Assembly (NCBI RefSeq): GCF_001704415.2
Contig: NC_030817.1
Span: forward strand, 49,957,550-50,021,549
Length of the DNA stretch: 64,000 bases
DNA from: Capra hircus
Lineage: Eukaryota; Chordata; Mammalia; Artiodactyla; Bovidae
Reading direction: 5' to 3'
The notes beneath the pieces were generated by a model. That model had not been told where the DNA came from. It saw only the letters and a program-made list of their open reading frames with translations, and did not search any database. The stretch's first letter is position 1. Each line of letters starts with the position of its first letter. Shown here piece after piece: positions 12,474 through 24,645 of this stretch. Made by a program: the position numbers and the translations under genes.

Positions 12474-13607
12474 TAGTTCAGTTCAGTTCAGTTGCTCAGT
12501 CGTGTCCAACTTTTTGTGACTCCATGAATTGGAGCACGCTAGGCCTCCCTGTCCATCACCAACTCCCGGAGTTCACTCAGACTCATGTCCATCGAGTCAG
12601 TGACGCCATCCAGCCATCTCATCCTCTGTCATCCCCTTCTCCTCCTGCCCCCAATCCCTCCCAGCATCAGGGTCTTTTCCAATGAGTCAACTCTTCACAT
12701 GAGGTGGCCAAAGTACTGGAGTTTCAGCTTTAGCATCATTCCTTGCAATAAACACTCAGGACTGATCTCCTTTAGAATGGACTGGTTGGATCTCCATGCA
12801 GTCCAAGGGACTCTCAGGAGTCTTCTCCAACACCACAGTTCAAAAGCATCAATTCTTTGGCGCTCAGCTTTCTTCACAGTCCAACTCTCACATCCATACA
12901 TGACCGCTGAAAAAACCATAGCCTTGACTAGACAGACCTTAGTCAGCAAAGTAATGTCTCTCTGCTTTTTAATATGTTATCTAGGTTGGTCATAGCTTTC
13001 CTTCCAAGGAGTAAGCGTCTTTTAATTTTATGGCTGCAGTCACCATCTGCAGTGATTTTGGAGCCCCCAAAAATAAAGTCTGACACTGTTTCCACTGTTT
13101 CCCCATCTATTTGCCATGAAGTGATGGTACCAGCTGCCATGATCGTCATTTTCTGAATGTTGAGCTTTAAATCAATTTTTTCACTCTACTCTTGCACTTT
13201 CATCAAGAGGCTTTTTAGTTCCTCTTCACTTTCTGCCATAAGGGTGGTGTCATCTGCCTATCTGAGGTTATTGATATTTCTCCCGGCAATCTTGATTCCA
13301 GCTTGTGCTTCCTCTAGCCCAGCGTTTCTCATGATGTACTCTGCAAATAAATTAAATAAGTAGGGTGACAATATACAGCCTTGACATACTCCCTTTTCCT
13401 ATTTGGAACCAGTCTGTTGTTCCATGTCCAGTTCTAACTGTTGCTTCCTGACCTGCATACAGGTTTCTCAAGAGGCAGGTCAGGTGGTCCGGTATTCCCA
13501 TCTCTTTCAGAATTTTCCACAGTTTGTTGTGATCCACACCGTCAGAGGCTTTGGCATAGTCAATAAAGCAGAAGTAGATGTTTTTCTGGAACTCTCTTGC
13601 TTTTTTG
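12474..13607 (-). mobile_element. BovB 5'-truncated copy, - strand
   Basis: From the 3' tail (reverse complement of CTGAACTGAACT) at 12474 through the 3' RT region and motif B, ending in the segment encoding REFQKNIYFCFIDYAKA. Frames are broken; the YADD box reads as YIGR or similar because 'tctgcctatctga' replaces the usual bases. It is almost fully complementary to the + strand copy at 4530-5575 on the other side of the TCF12 exon. Confidence 0.92.
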
Positions 13608-13608
13608 A

Positions 13609-13742
13609 GATGTGGGTTCAATTCCTGGGTCGGGAAGATCCCCTGGAAAAGGAAGTGGTTTTCCCCTAGAAAATCCCACAGAGAAAGGAGCCTAGTGGAC
13701 TACAGTCCATGGGGTCGCAAAGAGTTGGACGTGACTGAGCCC
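13609..13742 (+). mobile_element. Bov-tA fragment, + strand
   Basis: It starts within the tRNA-like B box ('gggttcaattcc') and continues through a damaged Bov-A body to 'ggacgtgactgagc'. It abuts both a BovB end and an opposing SINE. Confidence 0.85.
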
Positions 13743-13862
13743 TACTGCAGTGGGTAGCCATCCCTTTCTCCAGGGAATCTTCCCGACCAGGGATTGAATC
13801 CAGGTCTCCTGCCTTGCAGGCAGATTTCTTTATTGTTTGAGCCACCAGGGAATCCCTATTAC
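13743..13862 (-). mobile_element. Bov-tA fragment, - strand
   Basis: Antisense Bov-tA: 'gtgggtagccatccctttctcc', 'gggattgaatccaggtctcc' (antisense B box) and 'gagccaccagggaatcc' (end of the tRNA-like head). Confidence 0.87.
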
Positions 13863-14083
13863 AGGTTACCTTATCCTTAGTGGTTTGGAATGTTTTCTTT
13901 CAGTGCATATATGCACTTTATTTCTAGCTACTGTCTTCCAGAAATAATTTCTTCCCATGCCCCTACCCTGCATCCTCAGTTTGAAAAGCTTCCTCTTTAC
14001 ATAGTTAAAATGACTTGATAGCAGTTCTTTCTGAAACCATTCCTGTAACCTGAGATGAGCTAATGGTTTCCTTTTTGTCCAGT

Positions 14084-14372
14084 CTGCTGCTGCTGCTGCT
14101 GCTGCTAAGTTGCTTCAGTTGAGTCCAACTCTGTGTGACCCCATAGATGGCAGCCCACCAGGCTCCCCCATCCCTGGGATTCTCCAGGCAAGAACACTGG
14201 AGTGGGTTGCCATTTCCTTCTCCAATGCAGGAAAATGAAAAGTGAAAGTGAGGTCGCTCAGTCGTGTCCCACTCTTCGAAACCCCATGGACTGCAGCCTA
14301 CCTGGCTCCTCCGTCCATGGGATTTTCCAGGCAAGAGTACTGGAGTGGGTTGCCATTGACTTCTCCTTTTGC
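14084..14372 (-). mobile_element. BOV-A2 dimeric SINE with (CTG)7 tail
   Basis: Two Bov-A monomers in antisense, with the typical linker 'gaaaatgaaaagtgaaagtg' near 14232. The 3' tail is the CTG run at 14084-14106 (GCA/AGC on the element strand). Approximate target-site duplicates are 'cctttttgtccag' before and 'ccttttgctcag' after. Confidence 0.92.
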
Positions 14373-14825
14373 TCAGGTCTAGGAGAGACCAAACTAGTAC
14401 CTGACATTGAAAAAGGTTTCAGAGTTTCAGGGGTACTCCTGTGTAGACCCAGGTCCCTTTTATCTGAGTAATCATTCCCGGAGTGATGTATATAAGAGAA
14501 ATAAATAATTGCTGAAAAGAGATGCCAAGATTTCAGAAGATAGAGGGGGAAATATTTGATTAGGACTTTATTTTGAAAGCAGAAACTTCAGTTAGAAAGT
14601 AATATTAATAAAGCAAAATTTATATTATATTTAAGTGAGCAAAGAATTAATTGTTGAACTTTTTATTGTATTTTTTTTCTTCAGAAAAATTTTATGGTAG
14701 TATAGAAAATGTCTTTTACTTCACATTTGAACCTTGTTAATTTTCTCTTCAGTTATTAACTGACTCTTAATTCATTAAGGTCTTAATCCATCAGTGGCTT
14801 TTGTGTATATTTAAAGGATTCTTTG

Positions 14826-14990
14826 GGCTTCCCTTGTGGCTCAGCTGGTAAAGAATCCGCCTGCAGTGTGGGAGATCTGGGTTCTATCACTGGGTTGGAA
14901 AGATCCCCTGGAGAAGGGAAAGGCCACTCACTCCAGTATTCTGGCCTGCAGAATTCCCTGGATTATACAGTCCATGGGGTCGCACTTGTT
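14826..14990 (+). mobile_element. Bov-tA SINE, partial
   Basis: A tRNA-like head ('cttgtggctcagctggtaaag', damaged B box 'gggttctatcac') is followed by a shortened Bov-A body ending 'tccatggggtcgca'. Confidence 0.88.
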
Positions 14991-15054
14991 GGAATTTTTA
15001 GTCCTTTGCATGGTTTTTGGCTTTCAGTGAATTTCTTTTGTATTTGCGTTGTAC

Positions 15055-15212
15055 CTCTGGGTCAGGAAGATCCCTGGAGGAGGGCATGGCAACCTACTCC
15101 AGTATTCTTGCCTGGAGAATCCCATGGACAGAGGAGCCTGGGAGGCTACAGTCCGTGGTTCTCAGAGTCAACACTACTGAGCAGTTAACACTTTCACTTT
15201 CACTTTTCATGG
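15055..15212 (+). mobile_element. Bov-tA SINE, 5' truncated
   Basis: It starts at 'ctgggtcaggaagatcc' and ends 'cactttcactttcactttt'. It may be a separate insertion from the one 65 bp upstream. Confidence 0.87.
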
Positions 15213-15947
15213 GTTATTTAGCAAAAGATTGACCAACAATGCCATTGACTCATATCTCACTGATATTTTTTTCTAAGTTATCTGTCTTTAGTGAATATTT
15301 TCATCAGGCCACAATGTTGGCTGAACTCTGCAACCTTGCAAAATGGTATTTCCACTGACTTATATAAAGATGATCACCTTTATTTTTATTTACCTGGTTC
15401 ATTTGTTCATCATCGCTTGTGTGTATATTCTCTGTGGTCAGCAGTAATCTTCAGTAATCTGCACAATTTCATAGTGGATCAGTGGCATAGATCTGTTAAA
15501 TGATTCTTCCTTGAATCTTCCTGTTGTTTGTGTCTGATTCTCAACGAGTGAATCTGAATTCTGAGGATATTCTGAGTTCTGCTTTTAGTGGGGTGGGTGA
15601 AAGAGGCTGTGGTTGCTTGGTTACTGGAGAACAAAAGCATTATACTTTTTTATTAAGAAACTTCTGTAAACCTGACAGTTTTCCTTGATGTATATAATCT
15701 CAGAACCACACCATGGCACACATGAGTGTTTGTGACCCTGTTTTGATAGGGAAAGTCCTAGAGCAGGATCATCAGACTGTGGCTTCGATGTGGTAATGCT
15801 TCAGATTCACTGCTTATGGTTGTAATAATATCTATATCATCTACTATAGGTTCTCTGAGTATTTTGTTAAAAATAAGTCCTAATTAAGTGTTAACTAAAT
15901 TCTCATAGAATTTGCTCTGGAATGGATCTTACAGGTCATCTGGCTCA

Positions 15948-16020
15948 ATGGTTCTCAGTTGGGAGTGTTGAAAGATATGTGATTGTCGTAAGAACTGGGA
16001 GTAGGGAAGAGGTGTGCCTG
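15948..16020 (+). mobile_element. MER5A-like hAT fragment
   Basis: The terminal signature 'caatggttctcagttgggagtg' is followed by 'gattgtcgtaagaactgggag', matching the remembered MER5A end pattern. The family call is tentative. Confidence 0.55.
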
Positions 16021-16810
16021 GTACTCCTTATACCTTGAAAATTCTGGTAGTTTTCAAAGTGAAGACTTAGTCCTATGTTCGTTAGTGGTCATAATGTTTA
16101 TGGAAGCTTTAATTAGCTACCAGATGAAAGTGAATTTTTTAAAAATTTGAAAGCATATCCTGAATTGCTTTGGCTTCAGTTACAGAAATGTTACCGTTTG
16201 AGGTATTCATGGTAGTTATCATTCAGTTGAATAGCTGTTGTACTGTGTTACTGCTACTTAGTAAGCCTCACATTTTAGTTAAAGTCCCTCAAAAAACTTG
16301 CTTAATTTTAGTGTCCACTATTTTTGTTATCACCTCCACATATCAGGTTATTTCTTTTTTTCTTAAAAAATTCAGATTTTGCTTTTCATAGCTCACGTTT
16401 TCTATGACTTCCAGGTTGAATTTGTTTTGGTGGTGGTGTTACTTGGAATTTTAGGTTTTTAAAAGTAGCAGTATTTGCTGTTTTACTTGTATGGGGGAGT
16501 TTTCTTGTATATATTACTATATTTTCAGTAAATACTGTCCTCTTAAAAATATTTTTTGGCTAGTGGCATATGCATGGTGTAGTGTGATGAAGTATGTAAC
16601 AATCATTCTTAAGTTGCATGCTTGTTTTTCTCTTTGAGACTACCTCTGGAGAGTTGTCAGACTCCCCAGATTATATGAAATTTCTAGGGAGTCACAATTA
16701 AATGGGAGTAGAGTTCAAGGCCACTTCATAGCAAATTAAATCAATTAGTTTTATTTATAGCTATAAATTTTATTAATTTTTATTACATATTTTTCTATAC
16801 TGATCCCTGA

Positions 16811-17020
16811 GATCAGGGGTTAGCAAACTTTTTTTTTTTGCAAGAAGCCAGATAATAAATAATTTAGTGTTTACAGCCCAGAAGGCAAAATCAATGGTAC
16901 TCTGTAGGTACTTATATAACCATTTAAAAATGTGAAAAACTATTTTTAGCTCATGAGCTGCAAAAATAATAGTTGGTGGCCTGGATTTTCTTTGCTGGCT
17001 GTAGTTTGCCAATCTTGTTC
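16811..17020 (-). mobile_element. hAT-Charlie (MER1-group) MITE remnant
   Basis: Terminal inverted repeats are visible: 'caggggttagcaaactt' at the left and 'gtagtttgccaatcttg' at the right. Internal motifs include 'agccagataataaata' and 'ggcctggattttctttgctgg'. The orientation given is a convention and is uncertain. Confidence 0.75.
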
Positions 17021-17763
17021 TAAATAATTCAACCAACAACAACAAAAAAACAGCAACACTTAATTTTTTGATAAGATAAATCATATACTTGAAATTGTGT
17101 GGAATGAACCAGGATTGTTTTGGGGGTTTTTTGTTTGTTTTTGTTTTTTAATATCAGACATGGTGATTGGTGGTTGTGGTGGTGGTAAATTATTTATAAA
17201 ATTCCAGGGCTACATTGCCTCAATCCAGAATGGTAAGTTACTCATTAGGTGAGTTGTTTTCCTCTTGTTTTGTCTTCAAATGTGAAATTAAAAGTTGCTT
17301 TTTAAGGCAAATGTCAGATTTCCTTATCTGAAACCTTGTTATTCCCTTGCTTTCCTGTACTTCTGGAAATTTTAAAAAATCTCTTTCTCAAAATAGTAGT
17401 ATGAAACTGTAGCTGTAGTGAATTGAACCTACCACATTAGGACAGGAAAAAGGAAAACTTAGGCAGCTTGGTGATGTGGCAGTGAAGCTGCTTTTCAGAG
17501 AGAAATCTTCAGAGAAGCACTGTGGAGAAAGGTCTGTAGAAAGAACCCATGATGAGAAGATAAGGTGAGAATGGCACAGTCATCAGAATAGTACTGTTGC
17601 CTTAGTGAGAATCTGCACTCCCAACTGGGGGACATCCCCAAAGATGTATGCAATAAAAATATTACCACATTCTCTAGCTTGCATCTCAACATTTTTTGTA
17701 AAATTAATGTAAATTATGGATTTTTGTTACAGTTTATAGAATATATAAGATATATATATAAAA

Positions 17764-17910
17764 AGATTTGATCCCTGAGTCGGGAAGATCCCCTGGAAAA
17801 GGAAATAACAATCCAATCTTGCCTGGAGAATTCCATGGACCGAGGAGCCTGGCAGGTTACCGTCCATGGCGTTGCCAAGAGTTGGACACAACAGAGTGAC
17901 TAACATGACA
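17764..17910 (+). mobile_element. Bov-tA SINE, 5' truncated
   Basis: It starts in the B box ('gatttgatccctgagtcgg'), carries a Bov-A body, and ends 'gttggacacaacagagtgact'. Confidence 0.88.
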
Positions 17911-18783
17911 ACATAGAATATATATTTAAAGTTTTTCATATACAGGGCTTAATGTTTTATGTTTGAGAAGATTTCTGACTTGATATCCTATTCAATTTAA
18001 GGCTCTCTTTTACCTGTGATTTAAGAAAATGTAGTGTTCTATTTATGTGGTCATTTTTATAAATGTTTCTCAGGTTTACATGACATGAAATATGGTTACA
18101 CCAGTGAATCTCATCTACTTTTTATTTTTCTTTTATACATACTAATGGTTTCAAGGAATTTAAATTGTGCAGTCCTTTAATGACAGGATTAAGTGCAGAG
18201 TGTTTTTACTCTTGGTGTGTGTGTGTGCACGTGCATGCATGCATACATGCACATCTGGGTATTTAGACAAGATAGATAGGAGCACATTAAACATGAACTT
18301 TTGTTTTAATTATTTTACAGTAAGATTTCACTCAGATGTCTTCTAAAAAAATTGTAAGTATTATCTTTAGGTATTTTACAAAGTTACTAGAAAACGTCTT
18401 CAAGTACAGGCATAGTAGCAGGTATCTGCTTGTAATTTACCTTTCCCTAGAGTTATTGGAGGGACATATGTATACATACACTCCTAATTTGAATGTCATT
18501 ATATGTATCCTCTGTTTCTGTTTACATCTTTTTAAAAAATGTGTCTCTGACCTCTTTGGTCACACTTGCTATACTGAACAGTTTTAGGACATTGCAGCTC
18601 ATCTGAACTTCCCAGCTGTTTTCTTCATACAGTGTGCTTTTAACTTTTCAGTTTACCATGATCACTTAGAAAGAAAACAGTACCCCAGATGTACTTATGA
18701 AAATGAATTTTCACTGAAAAATACGTTGTGACTCTGCATATCTCCACCAGTAAGGAATTTAACTTAAGAATGTAAAGAAAAAT

Positions 18784-19186
18784 GTCCATTGGGAATTTAA
18801 AATGATACAGCCATTCTAGAAGACTCTTTGACAGTTAATTCATCATATAACTAAAATGCAGTTACCATATAACTCAGCAGTTGCACTCATCCCAGGGAAA
18901 TGAAAATTTCTGTTCCCACAAAAATTTGAACATGAAAGGTCATAGCACTTTCATTCATAGTAGCCAAAACTGGAAGCAGTCCAAATGTCTCTCACTCAGT
19001 AAATGGTTAAACAAACTGTGGTATACTCGTACGATGGAATACTATTCAGCAGTAATAAGGATAATCAGTATAATAATTGAGATTGATGTTGAGTGAGTTA
19101 GGCTGAGTGGAGGGAAAAAAAAAAACCACTCAAAAGATTACATACTGTTTGATTCCATCTATATCAAAGATGTCACCTTCTATATC
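18784..19186 (+). mobile_element. Old L1 3' region, first part
   Basis: It shows the L1 ORF2 3'-end pattern: 'gatacagccattctagaag', 'tcccagggaaatgaaaa', 'catagtagccaaaactggaa', 'ggaatactattcagcagtaa'. It is interrupted at about 19187 by a BovB tail piece and resumes at 19312. Confidence 0.85.
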
Positions 19187-19311
19187 AGTTCAGTTCAATT
19201 CAGTTGTGTCTGACTCTGCAACCCCATGGACTGCAGCATGCCAGGCCTCCCTGTCCTTCACCAGCTCCTGCAGTTTACTCAAATTCATGTCCGTTGAGTC
19301 AGTGATACTGC
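19187..19311 (-). mobile_element. Short BovB 3'-end insertion in L1
   Basis: Antisense BovB tail ('cagttcagttcaattcag', 'tctgactctgcaacccc', 'ccaggcctccctgtcc', 'gttgagtcagtgat'), only about 125 bp, splitting the L1. Confidence 0.85.
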
Positions 19312-19660
19312 ACTTGAAATGGCAGACTTACAGAATTAAGAAGAAATTGTTGGTTGCCAGAGGTTAGGGAGACAGGAGGATGTGACTATAAAGGGCATCA
19401 GGAGGATCTTTGTGCTGATTGAACTGTTCTGTATCATGATATGGTGATGAATATCTGAACCTTCATCTGTGGTGGAATTATTATAGAACCAACTACATTT
19501 GTGTGCACACATAGATTTTTGAAAAATTGGGGAAATCTGAACAAGATCCGTAGATTGTAGCAATGTTTGTATCCTGGTTGTGATACTAACAGATGAAGGA
19601 AAATATGTGAAAGGGGACCCAAGATCTCTCCATTATTTCTTACACCTGTGTGTAAAGCTA
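19312..19660 (+). mobile_element. Old L1 3' region, second part
   Basis: It continues the L1 with 'ttggttgccagaggttaggg', 'gatatggtgatgaatatctg' and 'ggttgtgatactaacag'. The small open frames here are not genes. Confidence 0.75.
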
Positions 19661-19696
19661 TAGTTACCTCTAGAGAGAAGTTTTACCTTTACTGTT

Positions 19697-19812
19697 TGGG
19701 GCTTCCCTGATGGTCCAGTGACGATTTCACCTTGCAGTACAGAGGGTGCAGGTTCGATCTCTGGTCAGGGAGCTAAGATCTCACATGCCTCAAGGCCAAA
19801 AAAACAAAACAT
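19697..19812 (+). mobile_element. CHR SINE, first part
   Basis: 'gcttccctgatggtccagtg', 'gaggtgcaggttcga'-like B-box sequence and 'ggagctaagatctcacatgc' identify a CHR SINE. It is split by a Bov-A element; the rest resumes near 19956. Confidence 0.85.
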
Positions 19813-19955
19813 AAGATCCCCTGTGGAAGGGAATGGCTACCCACTCCAGTATTCTTGCCTGAATACTGAACTCTATGGACAGAGGAGCCTGATGGGCTAT
19901 ATATAGTCCATGGAGTCACAGAGTCCAACATGACTGAGCAACTAACACTTCACTT
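19813..19955 (+). mobile_element. Bov-A SINE inserted in the CHR element
   Basis: The body runs from 'agatcccctgtggaagg' to 'aacacttcacttc'. A-rich duplicates 'aaaacaaaacat' (before) and 'aaacaaacat' (after) look like the target-site duplication. Confidence 0.85.
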
Positions 19956-20040
19956 CAAACAAACATCAGAAGCAATACTGTAACAAATTCAGTAAACTTT
20001 TAAAAAATGGTCCACATTCAAAAAATCTTTTTAAAAATAT
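19956..20040 (+). mobile_element. CHR SINE, second part
   Basis: 'gaagcaatactgtaacaaat' and 'aaaatggtccacattcaaaa' are the CHR 3' tail region, continuing the element broken at 19812. Confidence 0.75.
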
Positions 20041-23000
20041 GTATACAAATAGATAGCTGAATATATAAATTAATTGAAGGAAATTAAAAATTATAGGAGA
20101 GTATGTTAGGAAATACAGGAGGGAAGAGAATGGTCAGGGATGTGCAGAGATTATTTTTCTGAAACATTTACAGTGGAAATTTAGACGAAAACAGTCACCC
20201 TTGTGGCCTGTCACTGAAAATTAATGTATTTCTAAGGCTGGAGTGTCTCTTGAACTTTTATTTTTAGGAAACTGTACAGCTGTAATAGATGGCATTAGCA
20301 AGTAAAGAGAATCATCTTTTCATCTTTTGTTCTTCACTTTGTGTGCACAGCACTATTATACCTTTGAGCAAGAGGGAGTGGGAAACATCAATGGCCGAAA
20401 GTGTTATATATGTTCTTGAGGACGTCAGCAACTTGGGAATATTTAGGAAGCAAGGTAATCTGTATCTTAGAATTGTATATTTACTTAGAAAAATATTAGC
20501 AAAAGGGCTTGGGGTGAAGGAAGGTAGCATCCATAGAAGAAAAATATTAGAAAGTCATAAAGATAATTTCTTAGTGATAAACTTCACCCAGAGCTGATCC
20601 TTGACACCTTTCCCAAAGAGGCCGAGTAGAAAGATGCAACAACAGATTTTGTGACTGGAGCTATCCTCACTTTTTATGTTAGTCAGAAATGAGGTTCGAG
20701 GATTGAGTGCCACTTATAATCTCAATTAGATGTGAGAAACTCCCTCCTCTCTTCTAAAATGCTAACCCTACTTAGGAAACTTCTGCAGTTTTCACTTTTT
20801 CACTAGTCACAGGAAGCTGGCTCCACAGGAAGAGTTTGAGAATCTAGGAGACACTATTCTGGTGATCCCTGGGGTTCGATACTTTAGATAAACAACTCCT
20901 TGGAGGAAGTTCTGGCCTGGAGTCTCTTGTGGTAAAATGTAGGAGAGAACTAGGGAGGGTTCTTAGAAATGAAGTTGATTAAAAAAAAAAAAAAAGTAGA
21001 ATTAGTAGGCTAATTCTAACTTCTCCTTGGATTTTTAAAGATTCTACCTAACTTGTCATATTGTTTTCTAAGCTTTTATAGAAGTCTTATTTTAAATATT
21101 TGTGCAAAGAGCCAATAATAAATTTTCTAAAACTCACCTCTGTATTGTCAAAATTTGTGTCATTTGTGAAAAACAAAGGCTATGTTTGTGGATCTTTTAA
21201 AATGATAATAAAATATGGTGCACTATGTATCAAGATTTTTTTAATATTTAAAAAATGATTAGTATTAGAAATGTGATTGAGTCCTCGAGGGCATATTTTT
21301 TTGTATATATATGTGAAAGCTCAAGTAGAAACAAACCACCCTTACTTAAAAAGATGTTTAAGATAGAGTAACTAAACCTCAGATTTCCCTTTTTTGCTTC
21401 ATTGTGTCAGTTACTCTTGCTCTGGGTTGTGTTTATCTCCTGTGAAGTCCGCTGATGCATGCAAAACTGAGCAGAGTGCAATTCTCCCCAGTGGGTCTTC
21501 TTTCTTTGGGCATTTGTATCTGCGCTTCAGTGTATGGGGTCAGCCGGGGAAAGCTAGAAGGGCTAAGATGTCAGCTATTGTAAAGGTACTAAGATCCTTT
21601 CTTAGGAAGGGAATGGGACATCTGATCTTTTAAAAAATATATTTCTTATTTCCTGTGAAGCAGTTGGAACGTATATACAGTGGTGATGTTTGTTAATATT
21701 GTAAACAGGATAGTTTATTAAGTCCTGTGCTGTTTAAAGGATAATTCTGTAATTATTTGTAGTTAACTTAGGCTTTTCTATAAGAATATTAGAATTTTTA
21801 TCTCATCTTAATAACATATTTAGTTAATTTGAACCTATGGCCTAGGTTAACTGCTAATTAAACTAGTTCATATTATTTACTTTAACCTAATGTCATATAT
21901 AGTGTTTTTAATTTTACATGTTATTGTATGTTATTGACATCACACTTGTACTGAAGTCAACCATTAGGAATCCCAATTCAAAGCAAGTTTACATGTAAAG
22001 TATCTAGAAAGCATTACTTTGTGAAGGAACATAATTAGAGAAGTTGTTAATGGCCACCAAGCTGTATGTAATGGATTAAATAATAATTTGATTCAGTATC
22101 CACATGGTCCTGGTATTTGTAATGAGAAAAAAATGGAGATAATTTAGTGTCATAGGAAACCTGACTGAGGAAATTAGGGGAAAAGTCAAAATGATTCCTG
22201 AATTACCCACCAAGTTGTAAAGCTGTAGCTTTCTCAGCCTGCATACTCAAGGCAACATAACAGTGTATAATACATCTGATTAGTGTCATAATGGGTAGCC
22301 TTGAAAAATAATGATTCTAAGGGTCAATAAAGCATGTGATAGAAAACATTTAATTAACATGATCAATCAAGGTTCAAAGAAACTTGAGACTTTGTGTTCA
22401 TCTGATAGTTTAGATTTTATTTTACAGAATTCTGTTTTAAAACATTTTAAGAGTTCTATAGTCAGGAGAAACGACCATGCTTTACCCTTTGAAAGCCCTG
22501 GCAGAATAGAGTAACATCACAAATAGTGCGAAACTATAAGACACTGAATCTTGGCTTGTGCTAACAGCTCTCATCTAATGTGTATGACATTTTTGCTTTT
22601 AATACAGAATCTAAGCAAGTGCTTATACACTTGAGAAACTGGAGCCATCTTTCTGTAGTGCCCATTATTTCCTCTATGACTAAGGCTGTTAGGAATTTGC
22701 TTGAAAGTTTGTTTATATTTAATTGGGGAAAATGAGACTTTTGAATACAAGAAGGAAAAAAAATGCAAGGTAGTAATATAGTCAGCTACCTTCTTTCCAG
22801 TTCCACAAATCCTTTGAGAGGCTTAGTCTGTGTTTATAGGCTATTTGGGCTGGGCCAGATAAAATGAATGCATTGGCTGTTGAAAGCTAAAAATGGACCT
22901 GATTCATGTCAAAAAGTGAAGAAACTGAGATGTTTAAAATTAAGGTACTTGGAAGCCTTGCCTTCGGAATGTTCTTAACATTTACTGAGTTGTTAAGTGA

Positions 23001-23657
23001 AAAGGAAAAAAAGAGTTGATGGTGATAAAAGGAGATTCAGATCGCAGCATGTGGGTTACTAGGCTAAAAATTGTAGACAGAAATGTAGAGTTTCAGTAAT
23101 TGAAACACATTAATATCCTGTCCCAGATGCAGTATGTTTGGTGTTAGTCCCATGCATAGGACATTAGGGTGAAGGCATATTTAAATATCTTCCCTTTTCT
23201 GGCTTGTTATGATCCTGTTCTCCTTTTTTTTTTTTTTTTTTTAAGATAAAGCTCACCTGTGGCAGAGCTGGCTAGGCTTGAATTGAGTTTACCTCTGGTT
23301 GGCTTCTTGGCTTCTATGTCTCCGTGAACAGAGGCATGGAACAGCTGAATCCCAGGGAGTTTCGGGCCAAATTCTATTAAATCATATTACCGACAACTTT
23401 TCTTAGAGATTTGTTGCAGGCATAAAAAAGAAATTTTGAATTCACTAGGGATAGTGGCACTTGCTTATCCTCCTTAAGACCTAAAGAGAGAGTAATTCAA
23501 ACCAAGGCCCTTGGTATACTGGGTTTGAGTTAAGATGACACAGAGAGACTTCATTAGCAGACCTTGATAAGATTTCATAGTTTGTCTGTATGGCATAGAG
23601 GAATTTTTAGGTTTGCTTTATGTATCTTGAAAAGATGAAACACTTTCTAAGTGGAAG

Positions 23658-23877
23658 GTGAAAGTATAAGTCGCTCAGACTTGTCTGACTCTATGTGACC
23701 CCATGGACTGTAGCGCACCAGGCTCCTCTGTCCATTGGATTTCCCAGGCAAGAATACTGGAGTGGATTGCCATTCCCTTCTCCAGGGGATCTTCCCAACC
23801 CAACCCAGGAATCAGACCCAGGTCTCCTGTATTGCAGGCAGATTCTTTACTGTCTGAGCCGACCAGGGAAGTCCTTA
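23658..23877 (-). mobile_element. Bov-tA SINE, - strand
   Basis: Full antisense Bov-tA with the tRNA-like head at the right ('ctgagccgaccagggaag'). Flanking near-duplicates are 'taagtggaa' (23648) and 'taggtggaa' (23878). Confidence 0.92.
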
Positions 23878-24343
23878 TAGGTGGAAAGAGGGCCAAATGA
23901 GAGGGGTTACCAAAAGCAGCATAGGAACAAGAAGCTAACTCCTCTACTTCTTTTAGATAGCATTAAAAAAAAAAAAGAATAACCTTCCGGTTGGTCACAA
24001 GAATATTTCTGGAAGGTATAGTTTATATTTTTATTTTCTATAATGTGCTTCAGAGGAAGGAATATCCTCTGCTCCTTCTTAAATCTTGGGAAGGTGGAAT
24101 TGAGAGTTGCTCTGGGAATTTTTCAGTTCCGAAGCATGAGCCTGCTCACAGCTGAAGGTTCTAGCTCCCTCAATTTGAGAAAGCCCTAGGTCTGGGACTA
24201 TCCTCCATGCCAAACTGGCCCTGTGACCTGATTTCACTTGAATTTCCAGGTGATTTGAATTTTTAGTGACCTGACACCAGAGTGCAAAAGAGCCAAGCCT
24301 CAAGTAGCTTTTCCAGGGATTGGCCCTGGGTTAGCTGTGCCTG

Positions 24344-24556
24344 TGTTAGGCTTCCTGTGTTAGACAAGGTAAAGCGTCTGCCTGCAATGTGGAAGACCAG
24401 GGTTCGATTCCTGGGTCAGGAAGGTCCCCTGGAGAAGGAAATGGCAACCCACACGAGCATTGTTGCCTGGAAAATCACATGGACGGAGGCGCCTGATAGA
24501 CTACAGTCCATGGGGTCGCAAAGAGTCGGACACGACTGAGTGACTTCACTTTCACT
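24344..24556 (+). mobile_element. Bov-tA SINE with TSD
   Basis: A damaged tRNA-like head ('ggtaaagcgtctgcctgcaa', 'gggttcgattcc') and a good Bov-A body. TTAGCTGTGC flanks it at 24331-24340 and 24557-24566. Confidence 0.93.
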
Positions 24557-24645
24557 TTAGCTGTGCTTGAAGGTAGAGCACTGTTTGGCAGATTAATTGG
24601 AGGTGGGAAGTAATTCACTTGGAATGCCCTTAAGGAGCACTGCTA

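Noticed and set aside
17160..17240. Possible extra exon ending in 'cagaatggtaagt'
   Set aside because: The donor-like site is present, but there is no matching TCF12 peptide and no convincing acceptor.
20289..20597. 102-codon + strand frame
   Set aside because: There is no recognised motif, splice context or homologue; it is compatible with chance.
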